The notes under the pieces are model-generated. The model did not search any database. It saw only the letters and a program-made list of their open reading frames with translations, and was not told the DNA's origin. From assembly GCA_035550315.1 (NCBI GenBank), contig DASZPL010000157.1, forward strand, positions 1 through 6,583: 6,583 bases of DNA. The letters are read 5' to 3'. Each line of letters starts with the position of its first letter. The stretch's first letter is position 1. The translations under genes were made by a program, and so were the position numbers. This document shows positions 1 through 6,025 of this stretch, piece after piece. Origin of the DNA: DASZPL01 sp035550315. Lineage in GTDB: Bacteria; Actinomycetota; Actinomycetes; JAFAQI01.

Positions 1-91
1 GCGAGGCGGCGCCGACCAGTGCGACGATGCCCAGCCGCCGACGGTGACGCCGGTTGATGCCGGTTGCGGTGTCGACTCCGAAGCCTCGCAT
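1..91 (-). CDS. Exported protein, N-terminal fragment (possible solute-binding protein)
   Basis: Only the first 30 codons are present; the gene runs off the left edge. ATG is at 89-91 on the minus strand, preceded by a good ribosome binding site, AGGAGAG, six bases upstream, which fixes the start. The peptide begins MRGFGVDTATGINRRHRRRL and continues into a hydrophobic stretch (IVALVGAAS). That is a basic N-region followed by the start of an H-region, as in a Sec or Tat signal peptide; the arginines are clustered, but no strict twin-arginine motif is visible. A secreted or lipoprotein substrate-binding component of a transporter is plausible but unproven, because no mature domain is in view. 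The upstream region carries a TTGACA promoter with a TGTATACA palindrome at the predicted start point. The same palindrome lies before the hydrolase gene at 6026, suggesting shared control. Confidence 0.6.
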   Translation of the reverse strand, partial: MRGFGVDTATGINRRHRRRLGIVALVGAAS

Positions 92-190
92 CTGCTCTCC
101 TGTTAGGTCCCCGAGCCGGCCAGATCCGGCTGCCGAAATTCCCCTGGAATGCCGACGCCTGGAGGGCGGGTCGGTGTGACCGCGAGCACG

Positions 191-208
191 CCAGTTGTAT
201 ACAGGTGG
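191..208. promoter_or_regulatory. Operator palindrome with TGTATACA core (candidate GntR/FCD site)
   Basis: The core TGTATACA occupies 196-203 and is a perfect 8-bp palindrome. Outer CCA (191-193) and TGG (206-208) are also complementary, giving a two-level dyad. It covers about +2 to +9 of the predicted minus-strand transcript, where a bound repressor would block initiation or clearance. Palindromes of the GTATAC type are typical targets of GntR regulators of the FadR/FCD group. The same core recurs at 6004-6011. Confidence 0.55.
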
Positions 209-210
209 GT

Positions 211-239
211 TTCGTAACACCTTGAACTGCGGCTGTCAA
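211..239 (-). promoter_or_regulatory. Promoter of the left-edge exported-protein gene
   Basis: Read on the minus strand, TTGACA (234-239) is a perfect -35 box, followed by a 17-base spacer and TACGAA (211-216) as the -10. This predicts a transcript start near 204 and a leader of roughly 113 bases before the ATG at 91. The box sequences and spacing are seen directly; the promoter assignment is inference. An alternative -10, TATACA, lies inside the adjacent palindrome. Confidence 0.55.
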
Positions 240-259
240 CCAATCGAGCGGCGACGAAT

Positions 260-267
260 TGTATGCA
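260..267. promoter_or_regulatory. Secondary, relaxed operator copy TGTATGCA
   Basis: TGTATGCA differs by one base from the TGTATACA core and lies upstream of the -35 box of the left-edge promoter, centred 64 bp from the main palindrome. A similar copy (TGTATGCG, 5929-5936) lies upstream of the right-edge promoter. It could be an auxiliary site for the same regulator, but an 8-bp degenerate match is weak evidence by itself. Confidence 0.3.
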
Positions 268-288
268 CCCGAGAGCGGTTCTCAGTGC
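265..288 (-). terminator. Possible weak hairpin terminator of the DHA2 exporter gene
   Basis: On the minus strand an imperfect stem pairs GCAC with GTGC and GAGA with TCTC, interrupted by a small asymmetric bulge, around a five-base loop. It overlaps the stop codon at 282-284. No T-tract follows, so termination here is doubtful. The hairpin also overlaps the relaxed operator at 260-267. Confidence 0.2.
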
Positions 289-1838
289 TCGGAGGCGTCC
301 GCGGCTGCCCTCGCTTGGTCCGCCGCGGCGGCCCGCCTCGACGGCATCGCGAGCTGGGCGACGACCATCGCCACCGCGATGCCGGCCAGCGCCAGAAAGA
401 CCCGATGGCTCGCCAGATCGAGGGCGTGGCGGACCGCCTCGAGCGTGCCGGCGGCGGCGAGATGGACGTGCCCGCCGAGCACGTCGGTGACGGTGTTCAG
501 CGTTGCCGGCGCCGACGTCGACACGATGCCGGGCACGTCGCGCAGCGCGTGCACGATCGTGCCGTTGACGATGCTGCCGAACGCCGCGATGCCGACGGCA
601 CTGCCGATCGAGCGGGCGAACATGTTGGCGCCGGTCACCGTCCCGCGCTGCGCCCAGTCCGCGGTCGATTGCACCGCCACCAGCACGGTGGTGAACGCGA
701 AGCCGAGGCCCAGGCCGACGACCAGACAGGCGGCGAGCACCGCGCCCATCGACGAGGCGGCATCGAGCCGGGTCAGCATGACCGCGCCGGCGACGGCGAG
801 CACGCCGCCGAGCAACGCGGTGCTCCGAAAACCGAGGCGCAGGTACGTCGCGCTCGAACTGGTCGCTGACACCGACCAGCTGACCGACACTGCGGCGACG
901 GTGAGACCGGCGACGACCGGACTCACCCCAAGCACCCCTTCGGCGAACGGCGGCAGGAACGAGGTCAGCCCGAACAGCAAGGCACCGACGCACATCGCGG
1001 AGAGGTTGCCGCTGACCAACATTCGCCGGGTGAAGACCCAGCCGGGCAGCATCGGTTCCTGGGCGCGCCGCTCGGCCCAGCCGAACAGCCCGAGCGCGAC
1101 CACCCCGACGCAGACCACCGTCAGCTCCGGCGCCGACGTCCACGCCCAGCCGGCACCGCCCTGTAGCAACCCGAAGATGATCAGGCCGAGCCCGACGGCG
1201 AGCGTCAGCGACCCGGCATAGTCCATCCGGTGCGCCCGGCGGGTGACGGACTCGTGCAGGTGGCGACGCAACAGCACCGCGGCCACCGCGCCGATCGGGA
1301 GATTCACCAGGAAGATCCACCGCCAGGTGCCGTACTGCGCAAACGCCCCGCCGACCGCCGGGCCGAGCACCGCCGTCACACCCCAGACGGTCGACAGGTA
1401 GCCCTGCACCCGGCCGCGTTGCTCCAGCGTGTAGAGATCGGCGACGATCGTCGTGGTCAATGGCTGCACCGCACCCGCGCCGATGCCCTGGACGGCGCGG
1501 AACGCGATCAGCGCCGGCATGCTCCACGCGACGCCGCACAGCAGCGAGCCGACCACGAAGATGCCGATGCCAACGAGCAGCGTCGGCTTGCGCCCGACGA
1601 TGTCCGCCGCCCGCGCATAGAACGGAATCGTCAGTGCCTGGGTCAGCAGGTACGCCGAGAACACCCACGGAAACGAGCCGAACCCGCCGAGGTCGCGCAC
1701 CATCGACGGCACCGCCGTCGCAACGATGGTGGTGTCGATCGCCGCCAACCCCATCGACAGCAGCAGCGCGACCAGGATCGGCCGGCGCGCGGCCGCGGCG
1801 GTGCCGACCGGCTCGGCGGTAGCCTGCACCCGGCTCAT
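282..1838 (-). CDS. MFS multidrug-type exporter, DHA2 (EmrB/QacA) family, 14 TM helices
   Basis: A 518-residue membrane protein of the drug:H+ antiporter DHA2 type, expected in the cytoplasmic membrane exporting small organic compounds by proton exchange. TM1 carries the family D1 motif (AIDTTIVATAVP, Asp35). The TM2-TM3 loop has motif A (ADIVGRKP, about 78-85). TM5 has the antiporter motif C (GVTAVLGPAVGG, 153-164). A TM7 start after a basic linker (RMDYAGSLTLAVGLGL, about 204-219) is typical of 14-helix members, and the length is normal. The C-terminal tail is short, Ala-rich and soluble. ATG at 1838 is used because no in-frame start occurs just upstream; its Shine-Dalgarno is poor. It is divergent from the PNPOx-like gene with 38 bp between start codons. 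Substrate is unknown: family membership is strong, specificity cannot be read. Confidence 0.93.
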   Translation of the reverse strand: MSRVQATAEPVGTAAAARRPILVALLLSMGLAAIDTTIVATAVPSMVRDLGGFGSFPWVFSAYLLTQALTIPFYARAADIVGRKPTLLVGIGIFVVGSLLCGVAWSMPALIAFRAVQGIGAGAVQPLTTTIVADLYTLEQRGRVQGYLSTVWGVTAVLGPAVGGAFAQYGTWRWIFLVNLPIGAVAAVLLRRHLHESVTRRAHRMDYAGSLTLAVGLGLIIFGLLQGGAGWAWTSAPELTVVCVGVVALGLFGWAERRAQEPMLPGWVFTRRMLVSGNLSAMCVGALLFGLTSFLPPFAEGVLGVSPVVAGLTVAAVSVSWSVSATSSSATYLRLGFRSTALLGGVLAVAGAVMLTRLDAASSMGAVLAACLVVGLGLGFAFTTVLVAVQSTADWAQRGTVTGANMFARSIGSAVGIAAFGSIVNGTIVHALRDVPGIVSTSAPATLNTVTDVLGGHVHLAAAGTLEAVRHALDLASHRVFLALAGIAVAMVVAQLAMPSRRAAAADQARAAADASEH

Positions 1839-1876
1839 CGGACGGCTGTGGTTCGGGACCGGAAGGAGCCGGCGGC

Positions 1877-2314
1877 GTGCAGATCCCGCCCGAGGTTGCC
1901 GGGTTGCTGCAGGGGATCCCGACGGTCGGGTCGACCGAGTTGGTCCTGCAGTTGCTGACCGTCGATGCCGACGGCTCTCCCCATGTCTGCCTGCTCTCGC
2001 GCGCGCAGCTGGTCGCCGACGACAGCGCGGTGCGGGTGGTGGTGTACGCCGGCGGCACCGCGGCGAACCTGGACCGCGACGGCCGCGCGACCCTCGTGGT
2101 GGTGACCGACGGCGCGGCGTACTACCTGCACCTGGCCGTCGACCGGCGCGAGGCGACCGACAGCTTGGTCGGCTACACGCTGGCTCACCGCCGCTACAAG
2201 CGCGATGCGGTCCCGGGCAGCGAGTTGCGCCCGATGACCTACCACGTCACCCCCGAAATGCCGGGGTCGGAGGACTGGCCGACCACCCGGCAGCTGCTGG
2301 CGCGCCTCGCGTAG
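1877..2314 (+). CDS. PNPOx-like FMN-binding split-barrel family protein
   Basis: A 145-residue protein starting at GTG 1877, with a strong ribosome binding site GGAAGGAG (1861-1868) eight bases upstream that decides the start. Its pattern matches small pyridoxamine 5'-phosphate oxidase-like split barrels: strand LVLQLLTVDADGSPHV (22-37), then VRVVVYAGGTAANLDRDGRA (52-71), where the G-T-x-x-NL segment resembles the usual S-T-x-x-NL flavin-phosphate loop, then a strand ATLVVVTDGAAYYLHL (71-86). This superfamily includes FMN- or F420-dependent oxidoreductases and flavin or heme binders. Which cofactor or substrate applies is not visible, and true pyridoxamine oxidase activity is unlikely at this length. 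It is divergent from the DHA2 exporter, and a strong hairpin follows it. A role in modifying the exported compound is possible but speculative. Confidence 0.7.
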   Translation: MQIPPEVAGLLQGIPTVGSTELVLQLLTVDADGSPHVCLLSRAQLVADDSAVRVVVYAGGTAANLDRDGRATLVVVTDGAAYYLHLAVDRREATDSLVGYTLAHRRYKRDAVPGSELRPMTYHVTPEMPGSEDWPTTRQLLARLA

Positions 2315-2328
2315 GCGCGTCACTGCAT

Positions 2329-2354
2329 CGGCCGCGGGCCCCATCCCGCGGCCG
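2329..2354 (+). terminator. Strong GC hairpin, probable terminator of the split-barrel gene
   Basis: A perfect 10-bp stem, CGGCCGCGGG (2329-2338) with CCCGCGGCCG (2345-2354), encloses a six-base loop 15 bases after the stop codon at 2312-2314. There is no T-run, but U-tract-free hairpins are common at actinomycete gene ends. It lies just before the promoter of the MFS operon and would insulate the two transcripts. Confidence 0.6.
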
Positions 2355-2359
2355 CTGGA

Positions 2360-2373
2360 TACTGTTGACAGTA
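2360..2373. promoter_or_regulatory. Operator palindrome TACTGT-TG-ACAGTA over the -35 box
   Basis: A perfect inverted repeat with 6-bp arms and a 2-bp centre that contains most of the TTGACA -35 box. Dyads of this size over promoter boxes of MFS exporter genes are typical of TetR-family repressors. No TetR gene is present in the window, so the cognate regulator is unknown. Confidence 0.55.
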
Positions 2374-2393
2374 ACGTAGACCGACCCTAGTGT
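2365..2393 (+). promoter_or_regulatory. Promoter of the MFS-MFS(-GntR) operon
   Basis: A perfect -35 box TTGACA (2365-2370) is followed by a 17-base spacer and TAGTGT (2388-2393), which fits the actinobacterial TANNNT form. The predicted start is near 2400, leaving a leader of about 75 bases before GTG 2475. The -35 box is embedded in a perfect palindrome, so repression is likely. Assignment is by sequence match only. Confidence 0.55.
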
Positions 2394-2442
2394 CCGTCCG
2401 AACTTCCGTCGGATCGCGAGCGGGCTCGGTGTGCGCCTCTTA

Positions 2443-2456
2443 AGCAACGCGTTGCT
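2443..2456. promoter_or_regulatory. Second operator palindrome AGCAACGCGTTGCT in the leader
   Basis: A perfect, uninterrupted 14-bp palindrome 18 bp before the GTG start of the first MFS gene, within the predicted leader. The AAC-N2-GTT core resembles 14-bp TetR-family sites such as the KstR type, but the outer bases differ. It could be an operator acting as a roadblock or the site of a second regulator. It is probably too short to act as a terminator. Confidence 0.5.
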
Positions 2457-2474
2457 CGAGCGAATGAGCGCGCC

Positions 2475-3920
2475 GTGGCCGGCGTGACCCGGGCAGACGC
2501 TTCGCTTGAGCCGGTTCCGGACACCCCGGTCGCGCTTGTCCCTCGCTTGAGCGGTCGGTGGCCGGGCGCGGCTGGCGTGCCGCGGGCGGTCGTCGTGCTG
2601 CCGATCGTGCTCGGGACGCTGACCTGCACGCTGTCGAACAACATCGTCAACGTCCCGCTGAACCAGATCATGCGGGACCTGCGGGTGCCGCTGTCGCGGG
2701 GCGCGCTCGTCGTCGTCGCCTTCGGGCTCGCCACCGCGGTGATGATGCCGATCGCCGGCTGGCTCGCCGACCGGTTCGGCCGGCGTCGGGTTTACCTCAG
2801 CGCGGTGGCGCTGATCGGGCTGACGTCGTGCGGCGCCTCGCTGGCGCCGACGCTGCCGGTCCTCGTCATGTTTCGCGTGCTGCAGGCGCTGGCGGCGGCA
2901 TCGACGCTGCCAGCGGCGATGGGGATCTTGACCGAGCTCTACGGGATCGAGGAGCGGGGTCGCGGACTCGGCCTGTGGGCGGCGGCCAACGGCCTCGGCC
3001 AAGCGGTCGGACCGCCGGTCGGCGGCCTGATCACCGGCTGGCTGTCGTGGCGATGGATCTTCATGCCGACGATCTCGCTGAGTGTCGTCGCCTTCGGGCT
3101 GGCCGCGCTGGTCGTTCCCCGCGACCGCGGACAGTCGGCACGGCTCGACTGGCTCGGTGCCAGCACCCTGACCGGTGGCGCCGGCCTGCTGGTCGCCGCC
3201 GTCACGATCGTCCCGCAGGTGGGAGTCGACTCGCCCGCCGTCTTCGCGCTGGCCGCCGGCGGCATCGTCGTGCTGGCCGGCTTCGCCCGGACGCTGCGCA
3301 CGCACCGCGAGCCGTTCGTCAACCCGGGCCTGTTCCGCGAGCCGTCGTACCTCCGCAGCACGTTCGGTGTGTTCACCCAGATGTTCTGCCTGGGCGGGAT
3401 GCTGCTCGCGGTGCCGCTCTACCTGATCAAGGGACTGCACCACTCGACCACCACGGCCGGCCTCGTCGTCTTCGCGCTACCCGCGGCGATGACCGTGCTC
3501 GCGCCCGCCGCGGGACGTGCCGCCCGCGGCACCCGCACCCGGCACGCACTGCGCGCCGGGCTGCTCGTCCTCGCCGCCGGGCAGGTGCTGCTGGCCGTGC
3601 TCCTCGGCACGTGGGCGCACACCACCGCCGGCATTGCGATGGCGCTCGTCGTCGCCGGCATCGGCACCGCCTTCGTGCAGGCGCCCGCGGCGACCGGCGC
3701 GACCCGCTCGGCACTCGGGCGCGGCGGCACCGGGCTGGGGCTGTTCAACCTGGTCCGCTTCGCCGGCTCTGCGCTCGGCGCGGCATGGGGCGCCATCGCG
3801 CTTTCCGGCGGCCGCCACTACGGCCTGGTCTTCGTGGTCTGCGCCGTCGTCGCCGTGATCGGTCTCGCCGGGACGTTGACCCGCGCGCCCGCGCCCACCC
3901 CCGTGGCAGCCGGCCGATGA
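2475..3920 (+). CDS. MFS transporter, DHA2-like, about 14 TM helices
   Basis: A 481-residue polytopic membrane protein, probably an exporter. Motif A is canonical (GWLADRFGRRRV, 95-106) and motif C is present in TM5 (GLGQAVGPPVGG, 173-184). A TM7 entry (RLDWLGASTLTGGAGLLV, about 223-240) is like that of 14-helix DHA2 proteins. TM1 is unusual: where DHA2 antiporters carry LDxT...P, this protein reads LSNNIVNVPLNQI (53-65), so the conserved membrane Asp is missing, which may alter coupling or substrate. GTG 2475 is the only usable in-frame start after the stop at 2388-2390, and its Shine-Dalgarno is weak. The 3' end overlaps the next gene by ATGA, implying translational coupling. The upstream region has a TTGACA promoter and two palindromes. 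Substrate is not predictable. Confidence 0.9.
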   Translation: MAGVTRADASLEPVPDTPVALVPRLSGRWPGAAGVPRAVVVLPIVLGTLTCTLSNNIVNVPLNQIMRDLRVPLSRGALVVVAFGLATAVMMPIAGWLADRFGRRRVYLSAVALIGLTSCGASLAPTLPVLVMFRVLQALAAASTLPAAMGILTELYGIEERGRGLGLWAAANGLGQAVGPPVGGLITGWLSWRWIFMPTISLSVVAFGLAALVVPRDRGQSARLDWLGASTLTGGAGLLVAAVTIVPQVGVDSPAVFALAAGGIVVLAGFARTLRTHREPFVNPGLFREPSYLRSTFGVFTQMFCLGGMLLAVPLYLIKGLHHSTTTAGLVVFALPAAMTVLAPAAGRAARGTRTRHALRAGLLVLAAGQVLLAVLLGTWAHTTAGIAMALVVAGIGTAFVQAPAATGATRSALGRGGTGLGLFNLVRFAGSALGAAWGAIALSGGRHYGLVFVVCAVVAVIGLAGTLTRAPAPTPVAAGR

Positions 3921-5098
3921 CCACCACGGCACCGGCCGAGACGGTCGACACCGAGGTCCACCGCGCGGCGTTCAGTTACGTCTTCGCCGTCTACCTGCTG
4001 GCCGCGACGTCGGAGACGTTGATCTCGCCGCTCTATCCATTGGTCCGGCGCGACCTGCATCTGGCGGCCTCGCAACAGGCCACGCTCACCGCGGTCCTGA
4101 CCATCTGCATCGCGACCTGCAACGTGATCGGCGGGATGGTGGGCTACCGCGGCGGCGACCGGAAAGTGATCCGCGCGGCCGCCGCCGGCCTCGCGCTCGG
4201 CGGCCTGATCAGCGGCGCGGCGCAGTCCTACGGCGCGTTGCTGGGCGGCCAGGTGCTGATCGGATGCGGCAGCGGGCTGTTCTGGGCGTCGGGCATGGCG
4301 ACGGTCGGCCGGATGTACATCCGCAAACGCGGGCGCGCGGTCGCAACCTACGGCCTGGCCTACTCCGCCGGCCTCGGTGTCGCGGCGTTCGCCGGCGACC
4401 TCGGGGTCAGCTATTGGCGGTGGGCGTTCTATGCGACCGCCGTGGCCTCGGCCGGTCTCGCCATCGTCGTACCGAAGCTGCAGGACGCGGAGCCGGGGCC
4501 GGCCGGCGGCACCTGGCAGTCGTTGCGGGTGAGCCTGCGCGAGTCGCTGTATCGGATGTCGCTGATCACGGCGCTGGTCGCCGGCATGTCCAACTACATC
4601 CTGTTGGGCTTCGCGCCGCTGCTGTTCACCGAGCGCGGCGCGAAGCTGTCGCTGATCGCGACGCTGATCGGCGTCGGCCGGGTGGTGTCCGCGTTCGGCA
4701 AGTACGGCGCGGGGTGGCTGATCGATCGCATCGGCGGGCCGGTCAGCGGGATCGCGTTGATGGTGGGCATCGGCGTGCTCGGCCTGCCGCTCTTCCTGCT
4801 GCCCACGACTGCGGCGGCGCCGTTCGTGATCCCGCTGCTCACCGTCAGCGCCGGCCTGTTCACGGTGTCGAACATCCTGTCCGTGCAGGCGCTGCCATCA
4901 CGCTCCACGTTCAGCCTCGGCGTCTACCGCTCGATCCTGGTTGCGTTCTCGGCGGTGCTGTCGGGACTAGTGGCGCTGTTGCTGCACGTCATGACGCTGC
5001 GCGAAATCATGCTGGTGTCACTCGTCGTGCCCGCCATCGCCAGCGCGGCGCTGTTCCGCGCGCTGCGCAACTCACCGCCGAAAGCAACGACGACCTGA
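3917..5098 (+). CDS. MFS transporter, 12 TM helices
   Basis: A 393-residue membrane protein with 12-helix MFS length. The ATG (3917-3919) overlaps the TGA of the preceding transporter gene, so the two are almost certainly co-transcribed and translationally coupled; there is no good ribosome binding site of its own. The N-terminal motif A is degenerate (GMVGYRGGDRKV, 73-84: no Asp at the usual position), whereas its copy in the TM8-TM9 loop is canonical (GWLIDRIGG, 266-274). TM1 reads YVFAVYLLAATSETLISPLY (21-40), a pattern seen in arabinose-efflux-like and related MFS proteins. It is not a paralogue duplication of the upstream 14-helix protein, since the motifs and lengths differ. Direction and substrate are unknown; import of a small organic acid and export are both possible. 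Confidence 0.88.
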   Translation: MTTTAPAETVDTEVHRAAFSYVFAVYLLAATSETLISPLYPLVRRDLHLAASQQATLTAVLTICIATCNVIGGMVGYRGGDRKVIRAAAAGLALGGLISGAAQSYGALLGGQVLIGCGSGLFWASGMATVGRMYIRKRGRAVATYGLAYSAGLGVAAFAGDLGVSYWRWAFYATAVASAGLAIVVPKLQDAEPGPAGGTWQSLRVSLRESLYRMSLITALVAGMSNYILLGFAPLLFTERGAKLSLIATLIGVGRVVSAFGKYGAGWLIDRIGGPVSGIALMVGIGVLGLPLFLLPTTAAAPFVIPLLTVSAGLFTVSNILSVQALPSRSTFSLGVYRSILVAFSAVLSGLVALLLHVMTLREIMLVSLVVPAIASAALFRALRNSPPKATTT

Positions 5099-5102
5099 GC
5101 CT

Positions 5103-5152
5103 TATGCTGCTCGCGTGATTCGGCCGGGCGATCCTGGCGGCGGCGCGCAGTG
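5103..5152 (+). promoter_or_regulatory. Possible internal promoter and short leader ORF of the GntR gene
   Basis: TATGCT (5103-5108) fits the TANNNT -10 form; no convincing -35 is seen. The start predicted from it falls on GTG 5115, which opens a 12-codon frame (VIRPGDPGGGAQ) whose TGA at 5151-5153 overlaps the GTG start of the regulator. A leaderless mini-ORF would explain how the regulator is translated without a Shine-Dalgarno. This is inference from spacing alone. Confidence 0.25.
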
Positions 5153-5878
5153 AGCGGACTCGCCACCGAGGTGACCGCGGCCCGGCGGGCGTACGCCGCG
5201 ATCATCCGCGGCATGTCCGAGGGCCAGTACCCGCCGGGCGCGCGGCTGCGGGAAGAGTCGCTGGCGGCCGAGCTTCAGATGAGCCGCACCCCGGTCCGGG
5301 AAGCGCTGCGGCGACTCGCCGCCGAGGGTCTGGTCGAGATCACCAGAAACCGCGGAGCCCGGATCGCGAGCTGGACACCGAACGAGGTCGAAGAGGTCTT
5401 CGAGCTCCGCGTCCTGCTGGAGGGGTACGCCGCACGACTCGCTGCGCTCAACGCCGACGACGACGACGTCGAGCGGCTGCGCGAGATCGAAGCCAGGTTC
5501 GAGGCGGCGGTCGCGAAGTCCGGCCAGCGGGCCCACCGGCAGACCGCCGACCTGAACAACCAGTTCCACGGAGTCCTGGCCCAGGCCACCAAGAACCGGC
5601 AGTTGATCAGGACACTGTCCGGCGTCGCCTGGGCGCCGTTGCTGAGCCTGACGTTCGTGCAGTACCGCAGCCAGGAACACGAACGCAGCATCAGTCACCA
5701 CCGGGAGCTGATCGAGGCGATCGCGAGGCGCGATCCGGACTGGGCGCAGCTGGCGATGCAGATCCACATCCGGTCGACGAAGCACTCAGCCCTGCGGCTC
5801 GGGACCGAGCCGGACGCCCCGGTCGCGCCGGCCGCCCGCGGCTCACTGCACTGGCTCACGCCCGAGCACACCGACTAG
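5150..5878 (+). CDS. GntR-family transcriptional regulator, FadR/FCD subgroup
   Basis: A 242-residue DNA-binding regulator. Residues about 9-77 form the GntR winged helix: PPGARLREESLAAELQMS, then the recognition helix SRTPVREALRRLAAEG (45-60), then the wing ITRNRGARIA. Residues about 80-213 are an all-helical FCD effector domain with likely metal-binding positions Asn136, His140 (NNQFH), His184 (HHRELIEAI) and His206 (MQIHI). Such domains usually bind small carboxylates. A Pro/Ala-rich tail ends the protein. The start chosen is GTG 5150, with no clear Shine-Dalgarno. It lies 51 bp after the MFS pair, same strand, so may be read through from it. The next gene, on the same strand, begins 147 bp downstream behind a TGTATACA palindrome that this protein could bind. 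No such palindrome precedes its own gene, so autoregulation by that site is not evident. Confidence 0.92.
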   Translation: MSGLATEVTAARRAYAAIIRGMSEGQYPPGARLREESLAAELQMSRTPVREALRRLAAEGLVEITRNRGARIASWTPNEVEEVFELRVLLEGYAARLAALNADDDDVERLREIEARFEAAVAKSGQRAHRQTADLNNQFHGVLAQATKNRQLIRTLSGVAWAPLLSLTFVQYRSQEHERSISHHRELIEAIARRDPDWAQLAMQIHIRSTKHSALRLGTEPDAPVAPAARGSLHWLTPEHTD

Positions 5879-5893
5879 CCGACCGGGCGCAGC

Positions 5894-5907
5894 GGCCGTC
5901 ACCGGCC
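5894..5907 (+). terminator. Weak hairpin after the GntR gene
   Basis: A 5-bp GC stem (GGCCG with CGGCC) with a four-base loop lies 15 bases after the regulator's stop. It is short and lacks a T-tract, so it may slow or partly end transcription, but the call is weak. Confidence 0.2.
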
Positions 5908-5928
5908 CGTGCACAACGCGGCCCGGAC

Positions 5929-5936
5929 TGTATGCG
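5929..5936. promoter_or_regulatory. Secondary, relaxed operator copy TGTATGCG
   Basis: TGTATGCG shares TGTATGC with the copy at 260-267 and differs by two bases from the TGTATACA core. It is centred 75 bp upstream of the main palindrome at 6004-6011 and upstream of the -35 box. It is a possible auxiliary site for the same regulator; the match is degenerate. Confidence 0.25.
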
Positions 5937-5965
5937 ATCTGGGCAAACCGGCTTCGTCGTACATC

Positions 5966-5994
5966 TCGACTGGCGCAGGGCCCGGTGTTAGCAT
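5966..5994 (+). promoter_or_regulatory. Promoter of the NicD-like hydrolase gene
   Basis: TCGACT (5966-5971, four of six bases of TTGACA) is separated by 17 bases from TAGCAT (5989-5994), a TANNNT -10. The predicted start is near 6001, giving a leader of about 25 bases. The TGTATACA palindrome covers about +4 to +11, almost the same position as at the left-edge promoter. Confidence 0.5.
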
Positions 5995-6003
5995 CCTCCT
6001 GGT

Positions 6004-6011
6004 TGTATACA
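6004..6011. promoter_or_regulatory. Operator palindrome TGTATACA before the hydrolase gene
   Basis: A perfect 8-bp palindrome lies between the predicted -10 box and the GGAGG ribosome binding site. Binding here would block transcription of the hydrolase. It is the second of only two exact copies seen in the window and lies 125 bp beyond the end of the GntR/FCD regulator gene, whose family commonly recognises GTATAC-type dyads. Confidence 0.55.
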
Positions 6012-6025
6012 TTCTCGGAGGTTCG

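Noticed and set aside
103..2058. Long 651-codon minus-strand open frame
   Set aside because: It lies in another frame over the DHA2 exporter and split-barrel genes, is Arg-rich and low in complexity, and has no domain pattern. It is an antisense shadow typical of high-GC DNA.
2247..3443. 398-codon minus-strand frame opposite the first MFS gene
   Set aside because: Its composition is Arg/Gln/Asp/Gly-rich with no fold pattern, and the plus strand encodes a clear transporter.
4311..4322. GATGTACATC dyad resembling an operator
   Set aside because: It is inside the coding sequence of the 12-helix MFS gene, differs from TGTATACA in its centre, and is not near a promoter.
2558..5098. Start at 2558 giving an 846-codon fused reading frame
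   Set aside because: Only the part from 3917 is real (the 12-helix MFS). The upstream part is the wrong frame of the preceding MFS gene; the ATGA overlap gives the true start.
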